Source: Lineus longissimus (lineage: Eukaryota > Nemertea > Pilidiophora > Heteronemertea > Lineidae). Taken from it: a stretch of 64,000 nt of DNA. The stretch covers positions 11,164,501 through 11,228,500 of the forward strand of contig NC_088315.1 of the NCBI RefSeq assembly GCF_910592395.1, written 5' to 3'. Shown here piece after piece: positions 22,577-34,830 of this stretch. The notes under the pieces were generated by a model. The model saw only the letters and a program-made list of their open reading frames with translations. It was not told where the DNA came from and did no database searches. The stretch's first letter is position 1, and every line of letters begins with the position of its first letter. Position numbers and translations under genes: made by a program.

Positions 22577-22584
22577 GACTTAAC

Positions 22585-23730
22585 AGCCAGCATGGCCAAG
22601 AACAGCTATGTAAGAGCTTGGTGAAATGAAATTCATATTACATGACTTGTCCATTCATCGATGGTTTGCAAAGCTTTATGCCACTTGTATAGCTTATTAG
22701 GCCCACCAGCAATTTTGGTGGTGTGACCTCACAGCAAGTTGGTGGGAGGAGTTATGTATGTTGGTTTAATGGTATATACGCAAATCAATCTTGGTTTAGT
22801 GGTATATACGCAAATCAATCTGAGCACGCTCTATTGGAATATTTTGGCACTTTGTACTCCTCATGACCATCACACTCACTCACGACAGGCAGTTTGGGCC
22901 AAAAACAGATATGCATGATGTCTCCTAGGGCAGAGTTTCTTAACTATTGTTTAAATTTCCCTGTTCGGCTATAAGGGGAGAGCATTAGCGTCATTTTGAG
23001 ACTCTAACAATTACAATCCTCCAAAAACTGCGACCGCCAGGTAGGGATTGAAAAGTGGCAATTTCATTCAAAAATTGAGGAAATCCAAGTTAGAGGGTTT
23101 TTTTAACTAACCTGTTTTTGATACCACCTATATGGGAGAACGGTTTCGACACTATGCGTTAAAAAGTTTGGAGATTAAATGAAATTATCGGTTGTTTTGG
23201 ACATAAAAATGATGAAAATTTGGACATTAAGTACATGTATGTGTCGGTGAAAAAGTTTCGACATTATGCGTCGGTTTCGACATCATCGGTTGTAACAGGC
23301 CGCGTTTCGATGCCTGCGGAATTTGATTACATCCATGGCTACTTTTAAACTACACATAAATCTAAACGATGTACAATTTGTATTTGTATTCCTATTTTTT
23401 TTGAAGATGCATTTCCTCTAATTCAGGGAAGACGAGTTGTCAGGAATGCGCGCATGGCGTATACATGTAACAGCCAAGGCCTAATCCTGAAATCCTTTGT
23501 TTCTAATACCGGGAAACTAAGGTATGGACCCCCCCCCCCGTTTCATAACAAGGAGGACATTAAAACAGAAACAACTAAAAGTTTAATACCCGTCAGGTTG
23601 CTGCCACTGTGACTAGTGTATTGATGGGTTTTGCTCCAATGCCGACTGGTCCTTTCCATCGTACATCACACATGCCAAGCCCACTTAGATCCCGCCTCTT
23701 GCAAACAGGGCTTAAAACATGACTCCTCTT
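22585..23730. other. No gene; short tandem duplication
   Basis: A 33-bp duplication (TTGGTTTAATGGTATATACG, then CAAATCAATC) lies at about 22759-22822. The rest is non-coding-looking sequence with a C10 run near 23528. Confidence 0.5.
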
Positions 23731-24835
23731 AAAGCCTGCAGCGCACTAGCCACCAACCATCGGCGTTCACAGGCGTTTTTTGCCGCAAGAGTCCTGAATG
23801 CCTGAAAAATCCCTAGTCCGCTACGAACGACGTCGGCGAACGCGACTTGACGCCACTTGCCGCAACTAAACGCCAAATATCTAACAAGTTTGATTTTTGA
23901 CGCGTGTCGCCGCGCTTGAACGCAAGAAGATGTCTCACTAGCCGGTGAGGAGGCCAGGCCTACCTACCTCCAAAAATGACGCGACGTCATTTCATGCATA
24001 CCCCTGTTCCAGCGGCTGTAGACTTGGTAGTATCAAATACATCTGGCTAAGTTTCAACGTTGTCTAGACATACAGTCATGCATAGACTGATGCAGCACAA
24101 TGCATGAGACACCCTGTATGTTAAGGCAAATTTGTAAAATTTCACCTTTATGCCTTATAATTTCAAGATTAACAAGGATGGTGAAAAAAAAATTTCATAC
24201 ACATCTACTCATCACCTTGAGAAAGCCAACTGACGACTATTTCAATCTTTTATATAAAAATAGGCTGTCGTTGCGGCTTTTGTTTGAGTTTTTTGCCCTC
24301 GAAAGTTTACCTTGAGAACATGTGCAATCTCACAGGAACCAGTCGATGTCAACATCCTGTTGACTTATAAATTTCATGCGGGGCCTGCTCACCGCGTAAG
24401 TGCACAGAAGAAACTGGTATTTTTCTCAAATAATCGTCAGAGCTTCCCCTTCACAAAAAACATCGGACATTTACATTTGAATACGTAGCAATAGAGATAG
24501 AGTAGGCCCATCTGTATTCATGGTAATCACTCGAGATTGAAAAACTAGTTTTTTGGCCGACCTGATCACCACTGGCTAGTGAGACCAGAAGCCAGGTGTG
24601 CTACGGATGGCCGCCTGACTTGGCGTCGGCGGCGAGGCTATGGTCAATCAGCTTGCGTCTTAATGTCACATGATTTCAAAATGGCAGCCTAAATTGGGGG
24701 AAAAGACGCTACTGGACGCCAATTCTGGGCAAGTGTGCTCTGACCGGGATCCACTGGCCGCCAACTTTGGCGCCGAGAGGCGTCAGCCGAACGCTTCTTG
24801 TCGCCAAAGTTGGCGGCTAGTGTGCTGCAGACTTT
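23731..24835 (-). mobile_element. MITE of the AAAGCCYGCAGCRCACT family, split by a second MITE
   Basis: The ends AAAGCCTGCAGCGCACTAGC (23731) and, from the right, AAAGTCTGCAGCACACTAGC are terminal inverted repeats. The sequence matches the reverse complement of the intact 432-bp copy at 58553-58984 along its whole length, except for a 656-bp insertion at 23931-24586. No coding sequence is present. I could not fix the target duplication. Confidence 0.85.
23931..24586. mobile_element. Nested 656-bp MITE, AGA target duplication
   Basis: It is bounded by TGTCTCACTAGCCGGTG on the left and, as reverse complement, GGTCTCACTAGCCAGTG on the right. AGA at 23928-23930 and 24587-24589 flanks it. The uninterrupted sequence (CGCAAGAAGAAGCCAGG type) is present in the 58.5-kb copy, which confirms the insertion point. 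A 3-bp duplication fits Harbinger-like or CACTA-like elements. There is no transposase. Confidence 0.8.
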
Positions 24836-27800
24836 ACGGAGTAAGTATGTATCGAGTGAAAAGGTCTGATATTGTCAGGATAACTTAGATCCGTTCTAAA
24901 TTACCTGACGCGAATACATGACGTTGCCTCCTTCGAGTACAACTGTGGCTTCAGATGAACAGTCCATAACAATTGCACGAGGCTTCCAACTGAAGCCAAT
25001 TGGTAATAACTGATCGACAGGACTATTATTTAGACTACGAAATTGCTGTAGCTCAGACATGTTTTGTCATGTCACCACATGTATCATGTATGAAGGCTAA
25101 CCGTGGCATCCCCAAGACATGTCTCGTTTTTGTCCATCCATTATTTCAAGTCGCTCAGATACATTGGTAACAACAGACCTGGTCTCTGAAAGTTCGAAGG
25201 TCATAGTCAGCTGAATCTATTTGAACACACACGTGAGCACATGATTCATGGACCATTTCATCCTGCCAGTGGCAGTTTTGCTAGATAAAGAACTGTGAGA
25301 AAAAATCTTAGATTTACAACAACCCTATCACAGGTGATCATTGGAATCTCATTATTTAAGCACATTTGGAATTTTGCAAGGTCCTATTACTGGTAAGAAA
25401 CATGCTATAAAAATTTGTTGGCTTTGGGCCCAGGATGCTACTTTTTGGTACTTTGGCAGTTTTCTAACACAACAAGTAAGTTCTTTGAGAAAATGTTAGT
25501 GGTTCCTTAAGATATGCAGTATCTCAAATCAGATGTTTCTTATGTGCAATGTGCACTGCCTTGGAGTGTATACCAGTAAATATAGATCCATACTTTTAAT
25601 TGGGAACAAGATTTACATAAATTTTGCCACTCTATTTTATTGCTTTTCTCATGGTCTCATCGAAAAGTAAAGCATACCATTGGAAAGAAAAAGTCTTCCA
25701 AAAGTTAGCAGAAGAATCTTCCGAAAATGTATTTTCCAATGAGATGAATTGGCATGTTAACTTTTTTGTAAATGATCGATGTTCCCAATCAAGTGTATAG
25801 ATCTATAGTATGGCTCTGACTTTGGCTCTACGGAAAGAACAGTTAACTCCCTTTGACTGTGAGATTTCATGCAGATTGAGTTGATTTCAAAAAGGTAGAG
25901 GACCTGTAAAAACATGTAAAATGTTCATTGTTTGATTTATGGCAGTGATGTCTTAATGTTGGTACAATCGGGTAGTACTTTATTCCCATTGTCAATGATG
26001 TTGTTTTTTGGCTCATAATATTGTCTATCGGTCTGTCAACAATGGTGGCTATTTACTTACTCTTGAATCTAGAAAGTTGAAACTTTGTGTGTGGATGTCT
26101 TATGACCACTTAATTTGACATACCAAAAATTATCGCACTTTGACTTACCTTCTGGGATACGGGCAACCATCTTTAATAACCGTATTTTGTCAATATCATA
26201 TGAAAACTGATGGCAGTGTATTCCTAATACTAGTATCTAATTTGTGCCAAAATCTGTCAAAATAATCTTAATCACCATGAAAATTTGAAATGCCAATCTC
26301 GATCTCCACTGTGTTCATATCCACTTTTAATATTTGTTGCCAAATCACAGGGGGGCTAAAATTGTGAAGTTTTATTCGACTCTAGTCATATTGTGTTTGG
26401 AGAGAATGTTAGTACTGGTTTCAGTGTAATATCTTTAATCAAGTGATATTGCCCAACTTTGTGATCATATTGCAATGGTACTTTTCATCCATTTTGTCCA
26501 ATATAGAAAAAATAATATCGCTTGTGGGTGTATACATAAATTCAAAATGTACATGTATAAAAAATGGTAAGCATGTATTTTATCAAGAAGTCTTGATACA
26601 CTGATTTATATGATATAGGACACATTCTTTTTTTAAGATATATGGAGAAAAAAAAACTATATTCTGGGGGGGGGGGGGGTCTAGGCGAGGAAAGGACAAA
26701 ATTACCCGTGTAATGAAGAGATTAATATTGCACATATTATCACTGTTATTGATATTCATTCATATACATGTACATTACCTTGTTATAATTTATATCCATA
26801 GGTGGACATTAAATTGTATGTTGTTTAGTACAAGGTGTTTTGTGATATAAATCTTTTTTTGTTATTTGAATTGTTATGCTGTCAAGCAAATACTTGAAAC
26901 TGACATGGGCCAATGAATTTCTATTCAGAGAGGGAGCGCAATTTGTGTATTTATACTTATGTATACATTCCATTGCTTTTATTACAGTGATATGGGGGGG
27001 GGGGGGGGGGGGGGGGTGGAAGCATTGGTACTTACTGTTGTAATACACTATGATTCAAACTATGTGATATGTGGTAGTACACTGCAGTTGATGTTTCTTA
27101 TTGAATAAATTTTAAATTGTTGTTAAAATTAAAATACTCTTTTCTTCCTGTTGTGGACAGACTATAGATTCAGCTGGATGTCTTGTGGCGTCTCCATCTA
27201 GGTGAGGGCAGGATGGAAGTGACTAAAGTAACTAGACTGGCGTCCAATGGCATGCTTGTTTTGACTGTTGGATACAAAAATGCAGCAGAATCATGTTTTC
27301 CTGCCCCAAAATACGGCCCACGGATATTACCACCAAGGAATAGTAATGGCAACAACAACTCTCAGAAATAGTAAAAATTTAACTATTTATGTGGTTCTAC
27401 AGCAGTAGAGGAGTGTTCAACCAAAACCACCAGGAATAGTTAACTATCAAAAATAACTATCAAAAACAGTAAAATAATTACTATTTAATTGTAGAAAAAG
27501 TTACCATTTATTTGGTTAAACATCTTAACTACTTTGAAGTAGTAAAAATTACTACTTCTATGTGGGTGCAATATTAATCCATTAAATAGTAACAATTTTA
27601 CTATTAATGATAAAATAGTTCTTAGAGTGCATATATTATGTTGCAGCAAGAAGCTCCAGTGATGCACTGTAAAAGAAGTACAGAAAACCGGTATTCTGCT
27701 ACATTGTACTGTATTGAAATACCTTAACTTATTCAGATCGTGGAAGTAAGCTTACACACGCATGACAAGTGAATTATGTGTCGAAATTGAATTTACAACC

Positions 27801-28998
27801 GACTGTGTTCATATCATGCTGAAGTGCTCGCAAACGTTTTTTTTCCTCATCTATCGCAGTTTCGGGCGATAAAAGAGTATTAAGTGCAGGTCGTAGCCAT
27901 GACCAATTATTATCACAGGCAAATGCGGTGACCACAAAACCGAATAGATGATCATCGCATATTGATGCAACAAAAAACCTATAATTGTTAATCGCTTTAC
28001 TTCATGGCTAGCAGTGTCACCTGTCACCTTTTGAAAATATTTCTGTTGCAACATAGTTTGCTATGACTCTGAAGGTTAGGGTGTATTCTCTGCGATGAGA
28101 TCAGGAGACGTAGTCCCTCTCATGTCATTCGTCTTTCTGTCATTCTGTCTTTTCTCGCATGGAATGAGACGTGCCAAAAATATAGATAATTCCTTGTAGA
28201 TGACATGAATTCTTCCTGGAACAATTTTTGTTGATTAGTTTGGTTATTTCTAGTTAATTACATAGTTTGAAAAGTACCAAAACAATCTGAATTGATTACA
28301 ATGAGCTAATTATTATAGTTAACGCCCGATCACGCGCGTGGAGAAAAATTAGCGCAAATTGACTACATTCAAAGAGAAAATTAATGAAGATGATCAGGTT
28401 GATTATGTATAAAGAACCGCAAACGCAGTGCGAATCAGCTTTTTATTTGATTACTGTTAGAGTTGATTAAAGGCCATATATCTAGGTTTGAAACATGCTT
28501 GATACTCATGAAATATGTTGAGGGTTAAAAAAAAGATCCCAGACATTAAAACAATTCTAATAATAAAGTCATTATTTAGTTATTTCAATTTTCAATTTTA
28601 AACTATTTGAATTTCCCACCATACACAACTTTAGATTAGTTCCACGTGTGGCCGCTAGGGATTTGTTGATGACGTAGATCAGGCTATTCAGAACAAAGCA
28701 AGATGGCTTCCGCATACAGTTCAGAGAGTGAGAGCTGTCACTGACATGGCTGTCACTGACACTGACCTGTGTCGCTGTCACCTTGCTATGGCTGGAACAC
28801 AAGAAGACACTATGCGGTATCACAGGCCCCAATAGGGCCTACACATTATGTATAACAACCGACCTCAGCAGCCTCGGGCATTAAATGCAATTGACATGGT
28901 TGTGTAGCCACTGTACAGTGGATGACATGTGCCATTTGGGTAGTATGAGTGTTGTGTGCATCAGCAGTGTATAAATCATGAAATAATGTTCAACTCAC
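24836..28998. other. Long gene-poor stretch with poly(G) tracts
   Basis: About 4 kb of AT-rich sequence with no recognised exon. G14 lies at 26666-26679 and G23 at 26994-27016. Short repeats of the word TAACTATCAAAA lie near 27435-27480, and a small TGTCACTGACA repeat lies at 28733-28775. Minus-strand exons of the THAP gene may lie at the right end but were not identified. Confidence 0.45.
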
Positions 28999-29352
28999 TT
29001 CTTGATGTTTATGTTTTCTGGCTAACGAACGTTCCTTTGGAGGCTGTCGCATGTAAGTGGGGTTGGTCAAATCGAATACAGATGGAACAGCTGTTTTTGA
29101 CAAGTGGCATTTAATATTTAGTTGGATGCAGATATCCGGCTTCATGTGATAATCCGTATCGAGAAAGTGACCACTGCAAAGTTTGGCCGAAGGCCCAGGC
29201 TTCCAACACTCCAAACGTTTGCATTTCCAAATCCACAGCTTCCTCCTCTCTCGTTCAACTGGCTTTGGAAATTCATGAAAATGGGTCCCATCCGTCATTC
29301 GATTGTTCTTTGTGCTATCCTTGACACAATTCGGAGCCACACAATACACCAT
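28999..29352 (-). CDS. THAP-domain zinc finger protein, first coding exon
   Basis: A THAP domain is a C2CH zinc-dependent DNA-binding module found in transcription factors and in P-element-type transposases. The frame starts with ATG at 29352. It shows Cys4 and Cys9, the FHEFPKP block, the invariant Trp (KLWIW), Cys59-x2-His62 (CSGHF) and the closing AVPSVF box near residues 88-93, so the domain is complete. Its length (about 93 residues) is typical. The following basic stretch runs to GAA|GTGAGT at 28999/28998, a good splice donor. The in-frame stop nine codons or fewer downstream is therefore probably intronic. The downstream exons were not found, so the type of THAP protein (host factor or transposon-derived) is open. 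Confidence 0.75.
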
Positions 29353-31237
29353 AGTGAATGAAACACATTACTTCGAGGTGTGCATAATTAATTAAGGCCA
29401 CGACTCCTCCTTTTATGATTGCATGACATGTACAGATAGCCTGATCTACATCACAACTTTTGCTGAACCCGCCGCCTGGCTCTAACAAGCCAGTTGCTAG
29501 CCTGATTAGGTAATCAAGTTGTCAAACACATAAATGGCTATATCTTCAAAATGGATGGAGCTAATTGCATTGGGTTTTCTGTATTGTATAAAGTGTTAGG
29601 TACACTTTTGAAATCGTCTTACAGCAGAAAATGGCAAAATACCTGGAGTTATGGCCTTTAAACTACAAGTAAAATGTCTTTTTGGTTACAAGATAAGCAA
29701 TATTCTTGAAAATGTAAGAAAATGGCGTATAGCGAGAAATCTTAATCCAAAACAAAATCGGACATAATTAACCAATCATGCACATTATGGCTTAGTTGTA
29801 CAACTAAGTAGTATAGATTTATACAATGAAATTACATATGTATGTGTATACGACGTTGTGGTATATCTGTTGCCAGTTTTGCGGCGATGCAGACGAAAAC
29901 CAAACATGGCTTAACATCAACTTTCCCCAAAATATAATGGTCATTCTTCGTAGATACCCAAAAGGAGTTCAATGTCAGGTGAATAATGTCATTATACCGG
30001 CTATTTATCGAAGAGTATTGGCGTCATAACAATAAAACACGATATTTGAATTTCAGACGAGAAATCTCGCCTGGGTCTCACGACTCAGCCAATTCTCGAG
30101 ATGAGTGACGTTATAGCCAATAATCCAGTGCAATACATCCGTGATTTCAAATTGTTTCAGGTCCTGCCCGAAGAATCGGACCAACACGCTACTGGCAGCA
30201 ATGGCAAGCCAAAAAACATGTTAACATGATATGTCTTAAACTAAGTACCATCCCATCAGGCACGCTGCATCTTGACCCACCATACCAAGTGTTAAACATC
30301 GCAAGAATTATACTCCACAAACATAGAAAATGATACAATTAACAGGGAGATGCCTAAATACTCAGATGTACCTAAGAGCACTTACCCTTATACATGTTAT
30401 ACCTGTATTGTGACTATTAACTAGATAGACCTTCATGACGTCTAAACACTTTGAATATCCCGTTTCATCAGACAGAGAAACTCTTCCCCAACCGTTCAAG
30501 TACCAGTAGCCTATATAAATGTATATCTTTTGACATCAATTCCGTAGCTGTTCTGCTCCAGACAAGCTTGATCATAAATAGTATGAATTGGCGAGTCGAC
30601 CTAGATGCAGTTATATATGGGCAGAGACCTGTATTCATCGACGAGCGGAAGTGTGGCACAGAGCTTATCAAAATGTATTTCAAGTTGTGGTAAATACATG
30701 GCTGGGATGGACCAAAGTGGAATTAATTCTCAATCTGTGGTTGATTCTTAATGTACAGAGTCAGGCCATCACAGAAATATGCTTTTTGATAATATATTTA
30801 AGAAAAATGTGGTCTCACTGGTCAGTTTAGAACTTGTACTTTGACAGGGCCATATCAATGCGCCAGTGACGTTTTGATGGATATGGTGTACGGAAATCTT
30901 TTTTTCTCAGGCAATCGGTATTGGAATTTTTTAAAACTTTATTATGCTATTGGCAAAGGGTTCTTCTTGACACATATAAAATTGTGTGCAGATTGATTGG
31001 TCCAATGAGTACTTTTTTTACCAAAACCTATGCACAACAATGTACACGTAATGTACACATGTTTTAATAGAGGACTCTGGCCATATTTGTACCACTTGAG
31101 AGAAGGTATTGCCAAGTGGTCTAAGAACTTCCTCATTGGTTTACCGGACATTATAGATGGAATGGGCATGGAAGAACTTGGCGTAATAAAGGGGATATTA
31201 TTGTGATGCATTAGATTTTCTTTGCAATTCAATGTTT
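29353..31237. other. No gene confirmed
   Basis: A plus frame at 29826-30029 ends ten bases before an AATAAA at about 30031 but resembles nothing known. The remainder is AT-rich without a bounded element. Confidence 0.4.
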
Positions 31238-31305
31238 TCAAGGTATAGCCGATTTGAACCTGCCTTCGCCACGGGTGTAATGCTAGTTATTGTAATAATG
31301 CCGAA
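31238..31305 (+). repeat. Dispersed repeat, SINE-like, copy 2
   Basis: Matches the reverse complement of 12125-12225 over about 70 bases, including GGTATAGCC, GAACCTGCCT and TAATGCTAG. The two copies are about 19 kb apart in opposite orientation. Confidence 0.5.
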
Positions 31306-31589
31306 CTAACAATATCAAATAGACACGGGGAACTCACTACGCCTGCAGTAGAAATCTCCAACCAGCATCATGCTGCGTCCCCAGTGCTCTGCCATCCCTC
31401 GATCGCTCCGGATTCATTAGCACGGTGGATAACCGTATCGGTTTGGCGACCAATATGTTCGGTTCAACGAACTTTCGTTTATTTTCCAGGTAGCACATAT
31501 CTACATCTATCTACATCTATCTTGTACTGGTTTGGGCTAAAGCATTGTAACCAGGGTCCCAGTGTGTGGCGGGTTCGGTTCCTCATCGA

Positions 31590-32290
31590 ACTTAAACTTG
31601 TAAACTTGAAACTTGTAACCTTGTAAACTTGAAACTTGCAATTTGTAAACTTGAAACTTGTAAACTTGGAACATTTGTACAGTGATTTAAAAGTCTAGTA
31701 GACTGCCTGGGGTAGCTGTGATCGTGTTGAGCTACCCAGGCGCGGCCGGTTGTAATGCCCTCTCGGTGGTACGATGACTAGATGTCCTGTCTTGAATTCT
31801 TGAATAAGGTGTGTCTTGAAGAGGTTGGGGTTTGGTAGCTGTAGAAGTGTAACTGGTAGGATGTTCCATATTCTGATAGTGCGAGGGAAGAAGCTGTATT
31901 TGTAAAGATCTGTTTTTGCTGTTGGAATGGTAAAGGAGAATTGGTGCTTTAGATTGCACTTTCTCGAGCTGATCTATTTGCTTCTGTTTGTGGGGATCCC
32001 ATGCGCTGCTTGCGTATTCGAGGTGTGGCCGGACCATTGATGTGTATGCTTTATCTTTAGTTGTTCTGGGGCATTTCCCTATGTTTCTCCGGAGGAAGTT
32101 GATAGATCTTGTTGCCTTTTGCGTAACTTGGGCGATGTGGGGGCCCCAGCTGAGGTTACTATCAAGCTGTACACCCAGGTATTTCCCCCTGTCAATTAGC
32201 TCTAGTGTGTGGCCTAGCATGGTGTAGCTGTTCTTCGTTACTTTCTTTTTCCTAGATATTCTTAAGATGTTACATTTTGTTGGAATAAAG
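31590..32290 (-). mobile_element. CR1/L2-like LINE, 5'-truncated 3' end with repeat tail
   Basis: On the minus strand from about 32285 the frame reads FIPTKCNILRISRKKK, then YLGVQLDSNLSW, SINFLRRNIGKCP, MVRPHLEYASSAWDP and LEKVQSKA, the standard end of CR1/L2/Rex-type reverse transcriptases. After a frameshift near 31970 the typical closing block continues in another frame as YKYSFFPRTIRIWNILP. The 3' end carries a tandem tail on the plus strand at 31590-31675 made of about 15-bp GTAAACTTGAAACTT units. The 5' part is missing, as in most LINE copies. Confidence 0.85.
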
Positions 32291-32450
32291 CTTTACAATT
32301 AAGTTATTTACAAATAAGTTCCTGTGATTTAATCCTGTTCTACTTATTATGCATGCATCATCGGTCGTTGTAGGTTACATCAGTATGCCTATGTGGATGT
32401 AACTTAGAGAAGCGGAGCTAATATTCAGGTTGAAATCCTTGGGTTGAAAT

Positions 32451-33209
32451 CAAAGGAGGTTCCACGGTGACGTCACAGCATTTTTTCAAAATGGCGGCTC
32501 CACTGTAAACAAAGACACGTGTTTCACTCGACGTTTTTATCGATATAAAATCACATGAACTACCTAAATGAACAATCACGAATTAATACCCCAAAGTGTA
32601 ATCCACTAGTAGATAATTGAATTTAATAAATTTTCATAACAGTAATGTTAAATTCATAAGTCTGTGATTAGTTTTCCGACTTTTATCACGCAGTTCGCAG
32701 CTTATCGAAATGGTGACATTGAGTGACCTTCACATTATACGGTTGTTCTTATTGATAGAAGCAGAAAAGGGAATTTCCCAACCCTTACTCCCAAAAATAC
32801 GAACTATTGAGACAGAAACCACCTTAGATCCCCTCGTTTTCTTAACTTTTGAGCCCTGTGAAGATGACCAATATTTTGCCTACATAGGGATGGGTTATGT
32901 ACATGGTGTAGTGTAAGTTGCATTAGGCGATCCCATTTTACGGCTGCTTGGGAAATTGACAGAACTGCAGGTCAATATTAATTTTTACAAAACTGATACC
33001 GTCTCATAATGTTTTGCGACAACTTTTTAGTGAATCTGATTGCTTAACGCTTACAGACCTCAAACAATAAACAACCAACAACTTAAATTTTAATCGCTTC
33101 GATGTGGACACTACGGCCGTCACCATCTTTCTGATGGTGGAACGGCACATGCACAGCTATAATATTGTTCACGGTCACGTGATGTGACGTCACCGTGGAA
33201 CCTCCTTTG
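32451..33209. mobile_element. 759-bp inverted-repeat element, 9-bp target duplication (MULE-like)
   Basis: CAAAGGAGGTTCCACGGTGA, continuing CGTCACA, begins at 32451 and its exact reverse complement ends at 33209: a perfect terminal inverted repeat of 27 bp. GGTTGAAAT at 32442-32450 and 33210-33218 is a perfect 9-bp target duplication, typical of Mutator-like elements. No transposase is present. The termini carry TGACGTCA, a CRE/ATF-type palindrome. Confidence 0.85.
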
Positions 33210-33935
33210 GGTTGAAATGTGAAAATGTAATGATCTTGAAAGACATCATTTAATGGCGAAGCCTCTAAAATTGACGCTATTCTCGCAGGGCTATCTCGTA
33301 CTAAACTGCCAACAGTAAATACTGACGAAGTATAGCAAGTAATACGCATTTCGCATTGCAGAGATACAGCGCAAAATATCCTGACTTCATGAAAATATAC
33401 GGTGTTTAGCGATACTGCTTTACACTGGTTTAGTAATGTAACGCACTGTAAGTATCTAAACCAACAGTTGATCGTAGATGCTTTCGGGGTGCGGGAATTG
33501 CCTTCAATTAGCCAACAAGTTTGCTCTATTTATTTCAGGAGTAATGTTTCTTTGCAACTTTTGTGATAAAACCTCGACGGAAATGCACAGTCTCGTCGAG
33601 CACTATCTCATACAACATCCCGGATAGTGCACTTTATGCTTATGTCTTGTCGCACACCGCACACTTGTAAAGGTTCTCGGCTGAGCTATCTGGTGTTGGT
33701 CCAATACCTTGTCGTGGTGCTGCAGCTTGTGTGCTTCGGTGACCCTGAAGCTATACTGGAAGTTCCTAACATGCCAGAGAGGTCCCACGTGAGAAGCCAC
33801 CGCAAATTGGACCGTTGACCGGAGACGGAGGACATCAGCCTCACCTTGCTTGAGGCGCCCAATCGGAAGTCCACGCAATCTTATGATTTGTATGGTAATA
33901 CAACTGACTCTAGACCGATGTGGCATGACCCCTAA

Positions 33936-34797
33936 ATGGAAAGCCAGGTAGGGCGCATGCCAGGCCCCGAGCCTCGACTGGGTTCATCTCTTACGACTGG
34001 CTACTCGGAAGTGACTGGAGATCCCAGGGTCACCAATTGTAAAGCAACTCGATCACAGCACCTCAATGTTGCCCAATGGAATGCAGAAGGCATTAGCAAG
34101 AAGAAAATAGACCTGCATAACCTCCTACCTCAACACTGTATTGATGTCTGCTGTTTGCAGGAGACTCCCTTGACCGACAACATTCGATTCAGAGTCAGGG
34201 GTTATGAAACCTATCGTCAAGATAGAGTTAACCGAAAGAAAGGAAGGATTTTAACCCTAGTCACAAATAGCATCCCATCTGCAGTTATCCATGAGTGTGG
34301 TACCCAGGACAGAGAATACCTTGGCGTGAAGCTCATTCTTAGCAACCAGGAAACCTGTACAGTCTACAATACCTACTCTCCTCCATACAAGCGTGTACTT
34401 CTCAACAGTATAGAACCAACCGACAACTACTGGATGGATAATAGTCGGTGACCTCAACAGCCATTCACCTAGCTGGGGCTATGACGACCTTAACAACAAA
34501 GGTGAGGAAGTGGAAATCTGGATCATCACCAACAGGTTAATCCTCATCAACCAACCGGACGACCCCCTGACATTCTACTCTAGGGCTTGGAGAACCACCT
34601 CTACCCCAGACCTTGCCATTGCCTCAGACGACACTGAGAGCATTAGTACAAGGGAAGTGTGTAAAAAACTCGGTGGAAGTGACCGCAGACCTGTGATCCG
34701 CATCAACAAGGTGATGAGAGACAACCCTAAAGTCCAGCCAAGTTGGAATTACAAACGAGCAAACTGGGACCTATTCACTCACATTGTGGAAGAGTAG
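33936..34797 (+). pseudogene. LINE AP-endonuclease domain, frameshifted
   Basis: NVAQWNAEGISKKKIDLHNL at about 34059 is the N-terminal endonuclease block (the Asn pair and Trp-Asn-x-x-Gly pattern). It is followed by DVCCLQET with the catalytic Glu. A frameshift near 34440 moves the reading to VGDLNSHSPSWGYDD (Asp-x-Asn catalytic motif) and then to TPDLAIAS and GGSDRRPVI (Ser-Asp-Arg/His block, His replaced by Arg). The stop at 34796 ends this part. Confidence 0.8.
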
Positions 34798-34830
34798 TGC
34801 ATAAAACTCAACCTGTCAGAAAAGAGCGTC

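Larger units (their letters stand above)
20652..22584. mobile_element. Foldback-like element with tandem-repeat arms, 8-bp target duplication
   Basis: The element runs 20660-22576 (1917 bp). GACTTAAC occurs immediately outside both ends (20652-20659 and 22577-22584), a perfect 8-bp target duplication. The left terminus GGTTTATGCCTGTTTCG and the reverse complement of the right terminus, GGTGTATTCCTGTTTCG, are inverted repeats. They continue as arrays of a 15-bp unit (CCTGTTTCGCCTATT), in opposite orientation on the two sides. Terminal inverted repeats made of short tandem repeats define Foldback elements (Drosophila FB type). No DDE transposase is visible. The loop contains a LINE 3' end (21033-21998). 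Confidence 0.85.

Noticed and set aside
27183-27371. 62-codon plus frame (MWRLHLGEG...)
   Set aside because: Not preceded by a convincing ATG context, no family match, and no splice evidence.
33603-33926. 107-codon minus-strand frame
   Set aside because: Overlaps the 5' part of a plus-strand LINE and has no family resemblance; a shadow frame.
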